Source of the DNA: Streptomyces spiroverticillatus
GTDB lineage: Bacteria; Actinomycetota; Actinomycetes; Streptomycetales; Streptomycetaceae
Assembly (NCBI GenBank): GCA_014650415.1
Contig: BMUX01000017.1
Location: 62,001 to 126,000 of the forward strand
Direction of reading: 5' to 3'
Length of the DNA stretch: 64,000 nucleotides
The first letter of the stretch is position 1. Each line of letters starts with the position of its first letter. Positions 45,727 through 54,196 of this stretch are shown piece by piece. A program made the translations under genes and the position numbers. The notes beneath the pieces were generated by a model, which was given only the letters and a program-made list of their open reading frames with translations, was not told where the DNA came from and ran no database searches.

Positions 45727-46347
45727 ATGGTCAAACAGGAGCGTGCGGCGCGTACACGAGAAACCCTGATCCGGTCCGCGGCGGAGGTTTTCGGCCGGGA
45801 GGGCTTTTCCAGGGCGTCGCTCACCGCGATCTGCGCGCGTGCCGGGGTGAGTGCGGGCGCACTGCACTTCCACTTCGAGAGCAAGGCCGCCCTGGCCGAC
45901 GTCGTCGAGGCGGAGGCGCTGAGCAGGCTGCTGGCCGTCATCCGCACGGAATTCCCGGCCGAGGCCGGCCATGTGCAGCTGCTGGTCGACACCACGCACC
46001 GGCTCGCCGACGCACTCTGCCGTGACGTGGTGCTCCGTACGGGATTCTCCCTGGGCTGCGAGCTGTCCCACCCGGCCGGAACCGATCTGCGGGACCACTG
46101 GCGGTGCTGGGTGGAGCAGGAGCTCGTCCAGGCCGAGGCCAAGGGGGAGCTGCGCCCGGGGGTGGCGGCCCAGGACGTGGTGACCACCGTGGTGGCCGCC
46201 ACCGTGGGGGTCGAAGTGCTCGGTGCGCGGGACGCGCAGTGGCTCTCGGCGGGGACGGTGAGCCGCATCTGGCGGGTGCTGCTGCCGTCCGTCGCGCCGG
46301 ATCCCCTGCTGGCGCGGCTCGAGGCGGGCGGCAGCGGGCCCCGCTAG
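45727..46347 (+). CDS. Gamma-butyrolactone receptor-like TetR regulator 2
   Basis: The 206-aa protein is a second ArpA/ScbR-type regulator with ETLIRSAAEVFGREGFSRASL and GVSAGALHFHFESKAALA in the DNA-binding domain and a Trp in WRCWVEQ. In clusters with two homologues, one is usually the true receptor and the other a pseudo-receptor answering to antibiotics (as ScbR/ScbR2); I cannot decide which this is. ATG 45727 is chosen because GGAG lies 6 bases upstream. It reads away from the afsA-like gene and toward the SARP genes. Confidence 0.83.
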   Translation: MVKQERAARTRETLIRSAAEVFGREGFSRASLTAICARAGVSAGALHFHFESKAALADVVEAEALSRLLAVIRTEFPAEAGHVQLLVDTTHRLADALCRDVVLRTGFSLGCELSHPAGTDLRDHWRCWVEQELVQAEAKGELRPGVAAQDVVTTVVAATVGVEVLGARDAQWLSAGTVSRIWRVLLPSVAPDPLLARLEAGGSGPR

Positions 46348-46654
46348 GACGTCGGGGAAGGGCCCGGTGCCGCGCGCGTCAGCGGTGCCGGGCCTTTTGC
46401 GTGCACGGACCACATAAAGAAGACCCCAGGGTTTGTTTATGGGGCCCATCGGCCTGCAGTGAGTGGATCATGGCTTGATCCAGCACCTTTTCGGAATCTT
46501 GTAGGTTTAGTAAAGGTGCAGGTGAGGGCAGTAAGTAAGAGCCTGCTGGAACGTAAGCGCAGACAGGACGGTGTGGTCGGTTTTCTGTTGACAAACCGAT
46601 GGCCCTGTTTTTTACTGAGGTCGCTCATCCATGGCCTTGGACAGGGGAAATCTC
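46348..46654. other. Intergenic region before the first SARP gene
   Basis: A hairpin terminator (46361-46398) is followed by about 200 bases of unusually AT-rich DNA (for example gtaggtttagtaaagg near 46500), likely the promoter and control region of the SARP gene. No small gene is supported. Confidence 0.55.
46361..46398 (+). terminator. Hairpin with T-run after receptor 2 gene
   Basis: Arms ggcccggtgccgc (46361-46373) and gcggtgccgggcc (46382-46394) pair with a two-base internal mismatch and are followed by TTTT. Confidence 0.65.
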
Positions 46655-47500
46655 GTGGACATCGCACTACTGGGCACTCTTGCGGTCCGGGAGCAGGGTT
46701 ACTCCATCACCCCCACCGCCCCCAAGGCGCGACAAGTGCTGGCGCTCCTCGCACTCCACGCCGACCAGGTCGTTCCGGTTTCGGCCCTGATCGAGGAGCT
46801 GTGGGCGGGCACACCGCCGCGCAGCGCCCGCACCACGCTCCAGACGTACGTGCTGCAGTTGAGGTCCCTCATCTCGGCAGCCCTGGAACAGGGGCAGGAG
46901 AAGGGGCAGGAGGGTGCGCCGGGCCGTGCGGGACGACGCACCGCCAAGGACGTACTGCTCACGCTGCCCGGCGGCTATCTGCTGCACAGCGGGGGCGGCA
47001 CCAGTGACGTCCGGGAGTTCGACCGGCTGGTCGTCAGGGGGTCCCAGGCGATGGACGCGGGCGACTTCCCCGGCGCGGCCCGGCTGCTGCGCGAGGCGTT
47101 GTCCCGGTGGTCGGGACCGGCCTTCGCCGACGTGGACAGCGGTGTGCAACTGGACACCGAGGCACGGCGGTTGGAGGAGACCCGGCTGTGCGCCCTCGAC
47201 CAGCGCATCGAGGCCGACCTGCGCATCGGGCGGCACCGGGAACTGCTGGCGGAACTGACCGTGCTGGCCGGCCGCTACCGCACCCACGAGAACCTGCACG
47301 GCCAGTTCATGCTCGCCCTGCACCGTTCCGGCCGCCGGGGCGAGGCCCTCGACGTCTACCAGCGGCTGCACCAGACCCTGGTGCGTGAACTCGGGCTGGA
47401 GCCCTCGGCCGTCCTGCGCAGGCTGCAGCGGTCGATCCTCATGGCCGGCCCCGACGCTCCTCTCAGTGCGGCGGAATTCCACGGCGACCGCGTCGGCTGA
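46655..47500 (+). CDS. SARP-family pathway activator 1
   Basis: The protein (281 aa) has the SARP layout: an OmpR-type winged helix (DIALLGTLAVREQGYSI to TTLQTYVLQLRSLI, residues 1-75) and a bacterial transcriptional activator domain with FDRLVVRGSQAMDAGDFPGA and LHGQFMLALHRSGRRGEALDVYQRLH. SARPs recruit RNA polymerase to heptamer repeats of antibiotic genes. GTG 46655 is preferred because a GGGGAAA site precedes it and SARPs usually begin with such a strand; ATG 46631 is the alternative. It carries a Gln/Gly/Arg-rich insertion around residues 85-98. Confidence 0.88.
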   Translation: MDIALLGTLAVREQGYSITPTAPKARQVLALLALHADQVVPVSALIEELWAGTPPRSARTTLQTYVLQLRSLISAALEQGQEKGQEGAPGRAGRRTAKDVLLTLPGGYLLHSGGGTSDVREFDRLVVRGSQAMDAGDFPGAARLLREALSRWSGPAFADVDSGVQLDTEARRLEETRLCALDQRIEADLRIGRHRELLAELTVLAGRYRTHENLHGQFMLALHRSGRRGEALDVYQRLHQTLVRELGLEPSAVLRRLQRSILMAGPDAPLSAAEFHGDRVG

Positions 47501-47886
47501 GAAGCAGGTTCCGAGACGGTATTCCCCTTCCTTCCGCTCTCCTTCCTTCCGCTCTTCTTCGCGCGGAATTCCACGTCATCCCTGCGTTAAACCAGTCACG
47601 GCCTGAATTCCGCTGGAGCATACCTTGAGCGGAATTCAACCGAGGCTGGTGCAGTGGCATGCCGAAAACCTTCGAGCCCGTACGAAAAGGGACGTGACCG
47701 CAGCTCCGGGGCGCGTCCCGCTCCCGGGAATCATGGATTCCAGCAGTTCAGGAAATCGGCGAACGTGCTTTGTTGGAGACGGACTCGACGAGCGCTCAAG
47801 GAATCCGTGGGGCCGCCTGGGGTCCCGCTACTGTGCCTCCGTCGCAGGCTTTATCCATGTGAACTCGACAGCGAGCTGAGGAAACC
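47501..47886. other. Intergenic region between the two SARP genes
   Basis: No gene is supported. A 15-base pyrimidine-rich unit ccttccttccgctct is repeated at 47526-47540 and 47541-47555. Four gcggaattc/gaattccgc blocks near 47471, 47563, 47604 and 47632 form direct and inverted copies and could be regulator binding sites for the second SARP promoter. Confidence 0.5.
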
Positions 47887-48708
47887 GTGCAGATTCAGGT
47901 TCTGGGTCCGTTGAGCGCTGAGGTCAACGGGGGTTCGATTGTTCCGACGGCCGGCAAGCCGCGTCAGATTCTGGCGCTGCTCGCCCTCTACCCCGGGCGG
48001 GTGATGCCCGTACCCACCCTGATGGAGGAGGTGTGGGGCACCGAGCTGCCGCAGAGCGCACTGACCACGCTGCAGACCTACATACTCCAGCTCCGCCGCA
48101 GGCTCGGCACGGCCATGGGGCCGGGCAACCCGGGCGCCGCCAAGGAGGTCCTCGCCACCCGGCACGGCGGCTACCTGCTGCAGATCCCCGCTCCCAGCGT
48201 GGACGTCCACGAGTACGAGCGGCTGGTCGCCGAGGGGCAGAGCGCCATCGAGGCGGGCGACGACCCGCTGGCCGCGGCCCGGCTGCGGCAGGCGCTCGCG
48301 CTCTGGAAGGGCCCGGCCCTCGTCGACGTACGGGTGGGACCGATCCTGGAGATCGACGTCATGCGGCTCGAGGAGAGCCGGCTGGTGACCGTCGAGCGGC
48401 GCATCGACGTCGACCTGCGGCTCGGCCGCCACACCGAACTCCTCGCCGAGCTCACCGAACTGATCGCCCGTCACCCCCAGCACGAGGGCCTGCACTCGCA
48501 GGCGATGGTGGCGCTCTACCGGTCCGGCCGCCAGGCCACCGCACTGGACGTCTACCGCAGGCTGCGCACCCGGCTCATCGAGGACCTCGGCGTCGAGCCC
48601 TCGCCGCAGCTCCAGCGGCTCCACCAGGCGATGCTCGCGGTGGACCCGACACTGGACGTGCTCGGCGGAGCCCGGCGTGGTTCCACGTTCGACCTGTACG
48701 CGGCCTGA
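47887..48708 (+). CDS. SARP-family pathway activator 2
   Basis: The 273-aa protein starts with the classical SARP text MQIQVLGPLSAEVNGGSI (GTG start) followed by the winged helix, PRQILALLALYPGRVMPV and TTLQTYILQLRRRL, and the activator domain with LHSQAMVALYRSGRQATALDVYRRLRTRL. It is shorter and closer to ActII-ORF4/DnrI than the first SARP. Having two SARPs suggests a relay or separate targets. It reads directly toward the biosynthetic genes and is likely the pathway-specific activator. Confidence 0.92.
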   Translation: MQIQVLGPLSAEVNGGSIVPTAGKPRQILALLALYPGRVMPVPTLMEEVWGTELPQSALTTLQTYILQLRRRLGTAMGPGNPGAAKEVLATRHGGYLLQIPAPSVDVHEYERLVAEGQSAIEAGDDPLAAARLRQALALWKGPALVDVRVGPILEIDVMRLEESRLVTVERRIDVDLRLGRHTELLAELTELIARHPQHEGLHSQAMVALYRSGRQATALDVYRRLRTRLIEDLGVEPSPQLQRLHQAMLAVDPTLDVLGGARRGSTFDLYAA

Positions 48709-48744
48709 GGGCCGGTGTCCACGAGGCGGAGAGGGGCGACGGCA

Positions 48745-49500
48745 GTGCACGAGCCAGGGACGGACACGGCAGGAGGGCGGGGTGTGCGGCTGGTGTGCTT
48801 CGCGCACGCGGGAGCCGGAACCTCGGCGTTCCGCCGCTGGAACACCCTGCTGGCGGACGCGGCCCACCCCGAGGCGCGGACACTGCCCGGCCGCGAAGCA
48901 CGGCGCCGCGAAACCCGGGTGACCACCCGTCAGGCCCTCCTCGCCGACCTGCACGACCTGTTCGCGCCCCGGCCGCCCGGCCCGTACATCCTGTACGGGC
49001 ACAGCCTGGGCGGACTGGTCGCCTACACCCTCACCCGCGCCCTGCACGCGGCCGGGCTGCCGCTGCCGGCCCTGCTGGCCGTCGGCGCCTGCCCGCCGCC
49101 GGGCGACCCGGGCGAACTGATCTCCGCCGCCGAGGCCCCCGACCACGAACTGCTGCGGGTGCTGGAGAAGTTCGAGGCGGTGCCCGAGGACACCGTGCCC
49201 GGCGACGTGTGGCACCGGCTGGTCCTGCCGGTGCTCCGGGACGATCTGCGGCTGGCCGCCGACCTGCGCGCCGCCGCCCTCGACCCGGCCACCGGCGGAC
49301 CCGTACCGCTGCCGCTGCTGGCCGTCGGCGGCAGCACCGACGCGCTGGTGCCCGCGGAGACGATGCACGGCTGGCGGGCCTTCACCGGCGGGCGCTTCGT
49401 CCACCGCACCCTGCCCGGCGGCCACTTCTTCGTCCGCGACGACGAACTGCCGCGACTGCTGGGCAGGGCCTGCCGGATCGTGGGGCGCACCACGCGGTAG
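48745..49500 (+). CDS. Type II (editing) thioesterase
   Basis: The 251-aa protein is an alpha/beta hydrolase of the type II thioesterase group. VRLVCFAHAGAGTSAFRRW forms the oxyanion side, the nucleophile elbow is GHSLGG (Ser87), an Asp lies in GGSTDALVPAE and the His in LPGGHFFVRD. These enzymes remove stalled or wrong acyl groups from carrier proteins. GTG 48745 has a GGAGAGGGG site. They are common beside modular PKS/NRPS genes; in this cluster two carrier proteins (48-62 kb) could be its clients. Confidence 0.88.
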   Translation: MHEPGTDTAGGRGVRLVCFAHAGAGTSAFRRWNTLLADAAHPEARTLPGREARRRETRVTTRQALLADLHDLFAPRPPGPYILYGHSLGGLVAYTLTRALHAAGLPLPALLAVGACPPPGDPGELISAAEAPDHELLRVLEKFEAVPEDTVPGDVWHRLVLPVLRDDLRLAADLRAAALDPATGGPVPLPLLAVGGSTDALVPAETMHGWRAFTGGRFVHRTLPGGHFFVRDDELPRLLGRACRIVGRTTR

Positions 49501-49637
49501 GAGCACCCTGCGGTGGGAGCCCTGCGCGGACTCCCGCCCGCACCGGCGCCGGTCGAGGAAGGTTCGAGGGGTTCTCCGGGCCTCCCGGTGAACCTCGACG
49601 CAGACGCCGCAGCGGACGTCGGAAGGAGACGGGGCCG

Positions 49638-50570
49638 ATGCCGGTTGCACGCGTGCAGCACAGAACGTACTCGGTGGACGTGGACGCCCCGGCCGGTGCC
49701 GTCTACGCACTGCTCGCCGACAGCCCCCGCCGGCCGCTGTTCCTGCGTTCGAGCATCCACGTCGAACGGCTCGACTTCGACGGGGTCCACGACCGGTTCC
49801 AGGCCTGGACCCAGCTCCACGGCACCGTGCGCTCCTGCCTCGTCCGCCGCACCCTCGACGCCGGGGCCCGGCGCATCGACTTCCGCCACGAGGTGCCCGC
49901 GGACCCGCTGCTGGCCCACACCGGCAGTTGGCGGGTCGAGGCCAGGGCGGCCGGACGCTGCCGGCTCGCCCTGCACCACGACATGACCCTCGACCGGGGC
50001 GGACCCGTGGACGCCGATGCGGCGGTGCGGGCCACCGACGCCCGCAGCGCGGCCGAACTGGCACGGCTCAAAGCCGTCGCCGAACGCTGGGACCGGCTGG
50101 AGCAACTGCTGCTGTCCTTCGAGGAGTCCGTACGCATCAAGGGCCCCGCCGAACTCGTCTACTCCTTCCTGTGCTCCATCGCCGACTGGCCGGGCCGCGT
50201 CCCGCACCTGCTGAGCGCCCAGGTGGCCGAGGAGCAGCCCGGAGTGCAGCACGTCCGCACCGAGACCCGGTGCGGCGCCCTGGTGCGCAGCGCCGAGACG
50301 GTCCGGATCTGCTTCCCGCACGCCCTGCGGATCATCGCCAAGGAGACCGCGCCGCAGCAGCCGTTCCAGGCACACACCACCGAGTGGTCGGTGGTGCCCG
50401 GCGAACGGGACGTCACCGCCTTCGCCCACCACCAGATGCTGCTGCGCGAGGACCCGCTCGTCACCGCCACCGCGGCCCGCGCCCACGCGCGCGACCTGCT
50501 CGGCGGGCAGAGCAGGGCCGTACTGAACCTCGCCAAGCGGCACGCGGAAACAGCGGTCCGCACCCTGTGA
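49638..50570 (+). CDS. Didomain polyketide aromatase/cyclase 1
   Basis: The 310-aa protein has two SRPBCC (START-like) domains: residues 1-150 (YSVDVDAPAGAVYALLADSPRRPLF, HVERLDF) and 155-310 (SVRIKGPAELVYSFLCSIADWPGRVPHL, FPHALRIIAKETAP). Didomain ARO/CYC proteins of aromatic PKS pathways fold and aromatise the first ring of the poly-beta-keto chain. The start has GGAAGGAG 8 bases upstream. It is a paralogue of the enzyme at 56550-57515. Its stop overlaps the next gene's GTG. Confidence 0.88.
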   Translation: MPVARVQHRTYSVDVDAPAGAVYALLADSPRRPLFLRSSIHVERLDFDGVHDRFQAWTQLHGTVRSCLVRRTLDAGARRIDFRHEVPADPLLAHTGSWRVEARAAGRCRLALHHDMTLDRGGPVDADAAVRATDARSAAELARLKAVAERWDRLEQLLLSFEESVRIKGPAELVYSFLCSIADWPGRVPHLLSAQVAEEQPGVQHVRTETRCGALVRSAETVRICFPHALRIIAKETAPQQPFQAHTTEWSVVPGERDVTAFAHHQMLLREDPLVTATAARAHARDLLGGQSRAVLNLAKRHAETAVRTL

Positions 50571-52291
50571 ACCGGCCACCCGTCACCACCCCCCGACCGG
50601 GGCGGCCCGAAGGCGGCGCACCACTCCTGGCAGCCGCACAACAGCGCGCCGCCCGGCTCGAAGCCCTCCTCGGCGACCCCCGCGACCCGGCCAACCCGCA
50701 CTCATCGGCCGCCCTCGCCGCCGCCGACACCCGGGGCGCGCCACCGGAGCCGACCGAGGCCCTGCTCGGCGAGGCGGGCGTCGGAGCCGAGTGCGTACCG
50801 GTCGCGGCCGGCGGCCTGTTCACCCGCGCCGACCTGCTCCTGGCCGCGCTGCGCCCGGTCTTCCGCCGCGACCTCGCACTCGGGCTGGGCGCCGCCCCGC
50901 TGGCCGCCGCCGCACCCGTCTGGGCCGTGGGCGACGCCCGGCAACGCCGACGCACCGCACAACTCCTCCTGAACGGCGGACGGTTGGCCGTTGTGACCGG
51001 CGAACTCGCCCACGCCAACGCCCTGACCCGGGGCGGACCGAGCGCACACCGGGCCCGCGACGGCTGGATCCTGCACGGCCGCAAGGACCTCGTCAGGGAC
51101 GCCCACCGGGCGGGCGCCTGGGTCGTCCACGCCCGCACCGCACCCGGCCGTTCCGTATTCCTGCTGGAACCCGGCCTGCTGCCCGCCGACGCCGTGCGTA
51201 CGCTGCCCGGGGCGCCCGCCTCCGGCCTGCGCGGCACCCCCCTGTCCGCCCTGGAGTTCACGCACTGCCCGCTGCCCGCGGACACCCTGCTCGGCCGCCC
51301 CGGCCAAGGGACCGCGCTGGCCCTGCGCACCTTCCAGCTCGACCGCTGCCTCGTGGCGGGCGCGGCCGTCGCCGCCGCCGAGACCGTACTGCGCCTCGCC
51401 GCGCACACCGTGTTCGCCGGCCGCGACACCCGGACGGTCCGACGGCGGCACACCGCGCTCGCCCCGCTCTTCGCCGACCTGCTCGCCTGCGACAGCATGG
51501 CCACCGTCGCCCTGCGCGCGCTGAGCCTGCCGGCCGGCCGCACCCCCCTGACGACCGCCGCCCTCAGCCAGGTCGTCCTGGACGTACTGCGGGAGAACCT
51601 GGAGGACCTGATCGGCGTCCTGGGCACGCACGGCCACACGCCGGGCAGCGCGCACGCGGTCCGCGACAAGCTGGCCCGCGACCTGCCGCACGCGAGCCTC
51701 GGCCACACCGGCACGGCTGCCTGCCACGCCGTCATCGTCCCCCAACTGCGCGGACTCGCCGCGCACTCCTGGTTCCGGGGCGCAGCCCCGCCGCCCGCAC
51801 TGTTCCGTACGGGCGCGGACCTGCCGGAGCTGAAGCACCGGCTGCCGCCGGCCGCCGACGGCGGGGACCTCCTCTCCGCCGCTCTGCTCTCCTCGGCCGA
51901 ACGCCTGGCCCACGTTCCGCGCGCCGACGGCGCCCGTACCGTACTGGCCGCTCTCGCCCGGGCGTTCACCGGCGAGCTGCACGAACTGCGCCGTCGCTGC
52001 ACGGCCCTGCCCGACGCCTTCGACCCGGCCGCCGTGGTGCTCAGTGACCGGTTCGCGCTGCTCCAGGGGGCGGCCGCGGTGCTCGGCGTCTGGGAGGGCC
52101 AGGACGGCACCGACGCCTTCCTCGCCGAGCCCGCGTGGGCGGTGCTGGCACTGTCCCGGCTGGCCAGAAGGCTGGGCATCACCGCACCCGCACCACCCGA
52201 GGACTGCGTGACACAGGTCCTGGACGAACTCGCCCGCCGCGGCCGCAGCGACCGCGACTGCGCCCTGGACGGCGGCGCACCCACGTACTGA
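50567..52291 (+). CDS. Acyl-CoA-dehydrogenase-like flavoprotein
   Basis: The 574-aa protein has the acyl-CoA dehydrogenase fold: N-terminal helices, a middle beta region (AVVTGELAHANAL, GWILHGRKDLVRDAHRAGAWVVHART) and C-terminal helices containing VLGVWEGQDGTDAFL, where Glu of WEG is at the place of the catalytic base of the family. It is longer than typical 380-aa members. It could oxidise a carrier-bound or CoA-bound acyl group. Its translational coupling to the cyclase gene places it in the biosynthetic operon, but aromatic PKS pathways do not need such an enzyme for the core, so it may act on the starter or on the side branch. Confidence 0.75.
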   Translation: MNRPPVTTPRPGRPEGGAPLLAAAQQRAARLEALLGDPRDPANPHSSAALAAADTRGAPPEPTEALLGEAGVGAECVPVAAGGLFTRADLLLAALRPVFRRDLALGLGAAPLAAAAPVWAVGDARQRRRTAQLLLNGGRLAVVTGELAHANALTRGGPSAHRARDGWILHGRKDLVRDAHRAGAWVVHARTAPGRSVFLLEPGLLPADAVRTLPGAPASGLRGTPLSALEFTHCPLPADTLLGRPGQGTALALRTFQLDRCLVAGAAVAAAETVLRLAAHTVFAGRDTRTVRRRHTALAPLFADLLACDSMATVALRALSLPAGRTPLTTAALSQVVLDVLRENLEDLIGVLGTHGHTPGSAHAVRDKLARDLPHASLGHTGTAACHAVIVPQLRGLAAHSWFRGAAPPPALFRTGADLPELKHRLPPAADGGDLLSAALLSSAERLAHVPRADGARTVLAALARAFTGELHELRRRCTALPDAFDPAAVVLSDRFALLQGAAAVLGVWEGQDGTDAFLAEPAWAVLALSRLARRLGITAPAPPEDCVTQVLDELARRGRSDRDCALDGGAPTY

Positions 52292-52305
52292 GGAGGGAGC
52301 GGGAC

Positions 52306-53247
52306 GTGTCCCACCGAAGCGACGTGCCCCACCCGAGCGAGATGCCCCGCCCAAACGACGTGCCCCACCCGAGCGAGATGCCCCGCCCAAGCACAGCCGA
52401 CAGCACCACGCCTGCGCCGCCCCTGCACATGCCCGGCTCCGCACCGGGCCGGTCCTGGGCGGCGGTGCGCGCACGCCTGGAGCGGGAGGGCCATGTCGTC
52501 GTCACCGCGACCTGGGGCGAGTGGCTGACCGCCGCGCTCACCGACCCCGCGCTGCGCCCCCTGCTGGGCCGCGACTGGCAGCGTTACCGGCGTACCGAGA
52601 ACGCGGTGGCCCGCTACCGCTTCGTCACCTCCCGGATGCTCGTCAAGCACACGGCCGCCGCGGTCCTGGACACGGACCCGGCCGCGCTCGAACTCGCGTA
52701 CCGGATCGGCGGCAGGCCCTTCCTCCGCGGCTTCGACCAGCTCGACGTCAGCCTCAGCCACACCGGCGACCTCCTGGTGGTCGCGGTCAGCCGCACCGGC
52801 CGGATCGGCGTGGACGCCGAACCCGTGGACCGCGAGATCCCCTTCGGCGTACTGGGGCGACGCATGTGCACCCCCGCCGAGGCGGCCCTGCTGGCCGGGC
52901 TGACGCCCGAGCTGCAGGCCCGGGGTCTGCTGCGGCTGTGGACCCTGAAGGAGGCCTACACCAAGGCCCTCGGGCAGGGGATGCGGCTGGGCTTCACCGA
53001 GTTCGGCTTCGGCGACGACGGCACCCCCGTCACCGCCGACGGCTCCCCGGCGCCCGGCGGCGCCTGGGCCTTCACCACCCACCCGGTGCTGGACGGCCGC
53101 TACCTGGTGAGCACCGCCTGCCAGGACACCGGACTGGACCCCGCCCGCGACCTCACCGCCCGCACCATGCTCGACCCGGAGTTCACCGGCGCGGTCCGCA
53201 CCGCCCGGGACCGGGAACCGGGCGGGCCGCCTCGAAGAGCCCTCTAA
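52306..53247 (+). CDS. 4'-phosphopantetheinyl transferase (Sfp type)
   Basis: The 313-aa enzyme transfers phosphopantetheine from CoA to carrier-protein Ser. The signature is complete: GVDAE at residues 168-172 and WTLKEAYTKA at 212-221, with the earlier PFLRGFDQLDVSLSHTGD. It should activate the cluster's two carrier proteins. The start GTG 52306 has AGGAGGG upstream. The N-terminal 40 residues are a low-complexity extension made by a 36-base tandem duplication and are not part of the fold. Confidence 0.9.
   Translation: MSHRSDVPHPSEMPRPNDVPHPSEMPRPSTADSTTPAPPLHMPGSAPGRSWAAVRARLEREGHVVVTATWGEWLTAALTDPALRPLLGRDWQRYRRTENAVARYRFVTSRMLVKHTAAAVLDTDPAALELAYRIGGRPFLRGFDQLDVSLSHTGDLLVVAVSRTGRIGVDAEPVDREIPFGVLGRRMCTPAEAALLAGLTPELQARGLLRLWTLKEAYTKALGQGMRLGFTEFGFGDDGTPVTADGSPAPGGAWAFTTHPVLDGRYLVSTACQDTGLDPARDLTARTMLDPEFTGAVRTARDREPGGPPRRAL
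52321..52392. repeat. 36-bp tandem duplication inside the transferase gene
   Basis: Units 52321-52356 and 52357-52392 differ at one base and encode DVPHPSEMPRPN and DVPHPSEMPRPS in the N-terminal extension. The frame is kept. Confidence 0.9.
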
Positions 53248-53335
53248 GACCCCTCCACCGGCACGCCGGAAGCTGGGCAGCACTACCGAGCGCAAGCCCC
53301 CGGGACGCCCGGGCCCAACAGGCTGGAGCAGGCAC

Positions 53336-54196
53336 GTGACAATCTTGGTGACTGGAGCGACGGGAGCCGTGGGCCGGCTCGTGGTCGCTCGGCTCGTCGC
53401 GGCGGGTGCGTCGGTGCGCGCGGTCAGCCGCACCCCGGCGACCGCCGGTCTGCCCGAACAGGTCGAGGTCTTCGAGGGAGACCTGGAGAAGCCGGAGACG
53501 CTGCGCGCGGCCCTCGACGGCGTGGACCGCCTCTACCTCTTCCCGGTGCCCGAGGCTGCCCGCGAGGTCGTCGCCCTGGCCAAGGAGTCGGGGGTGCGCC
53601 GGATCGTCGTCCTCTCCTCCTCCTCGGTCCTGGACACCTCGGGCGACAACCACAGCGGCGAGTACCACCGTGCCGTCGAGCGCGCCGTCGAGCAGTCCGG
53701 CCTCGAGTGGACCTTCGTGCGCCCCGACGAGTTCGCCACCAACCTGCTGTGGAAGTGGGGCCACTCCATCCGTACCGAGGGCGTCGTACGGGCCCCCTAC
53801 GGCAACGCGGCACGCGTGCTGATCCACGAGGACGACGTCGCCGCCGTCGCGGCCACCGCCCTCCTGACGGACGGTCACACCGGGCAGGCCTACGTGCTCA
53901 CCGGACCCGAGGCCGTCACCCAGGCCGACCAGGTCCGCCAGATCGCCCAGGTCCTCGGCCGCCCCCTCGCCTTCGAGGAGATCACCCCGGCGCAGGCGCG
54001 CAAGGCCATGGGGCAGGCCATGCCCCAGCCGGTGGTCGAGATGGTGCTGGGCTACCTCGCCGACGCGGTCGACAACCCGCCCGTACCGAGGGACACCGTC
54101 GAGCGGGTCACCGGCCGCCCGGCGCTGACCTTCGCCCGCTGGGCCGCCGACCACGCCGACGACTTCGCCCCGCAGCCGACGGGCGGTGCGGCATGA
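53336..54196 (+). CDS. NmrA-like NAD(P)-dependent oxidoreductase
   Basis: The 286-aa protein is an atypical SDR with the NAD(P) loop VTGATGAVGRLVV and the NmrA-type text VRRIVVLSSSSVLD, LEWTFVRPDEFATNLL and LTGPEAVTQADQV. Related proteins in aromatic polyketide clusters reduce or epimerise quinone/lactone intermediates. It is a paralogue of the gene at 34677-35531. GTG 53336 follows a GGAG site. Its stop overlaps the next gene's ATG, so it is coupled with the quinone-oxidoreductase-like enzyme. Confidence 0.8.
   Translation: MTILVTGATGAVGRLVVARLVAAGASVRAVSRTPATAGLPEQVEVFEGDLEKPETLRAALDGVDRLYLFPVPEAAREVVALAKESGVRRIVVLSSSSVLDTSGDNHSGEYHRAVERAVEQSGLEWTFVRPDEFATNLLWKWGHSIRTEGVVRAPYGNAARVLIHEDDVAAVAATALLTDGHTGQAYVLTGPEAVTQADQVRQIAQVLGRPLAFEEITPAQARKAMGQAMPQPVVEMVLGYLADAVDNPPVPRDTVERVTGRPALTFARWAADHADDFAPQPTGGAA

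Noticed and set aside
50567..52291. Starter-unit enzyme for a long alkyl starter
   Set aside because: Considered for the ACAD-like protein, but no KSIII or acyltransferase for starter selection is in the window, so I leave the role open.
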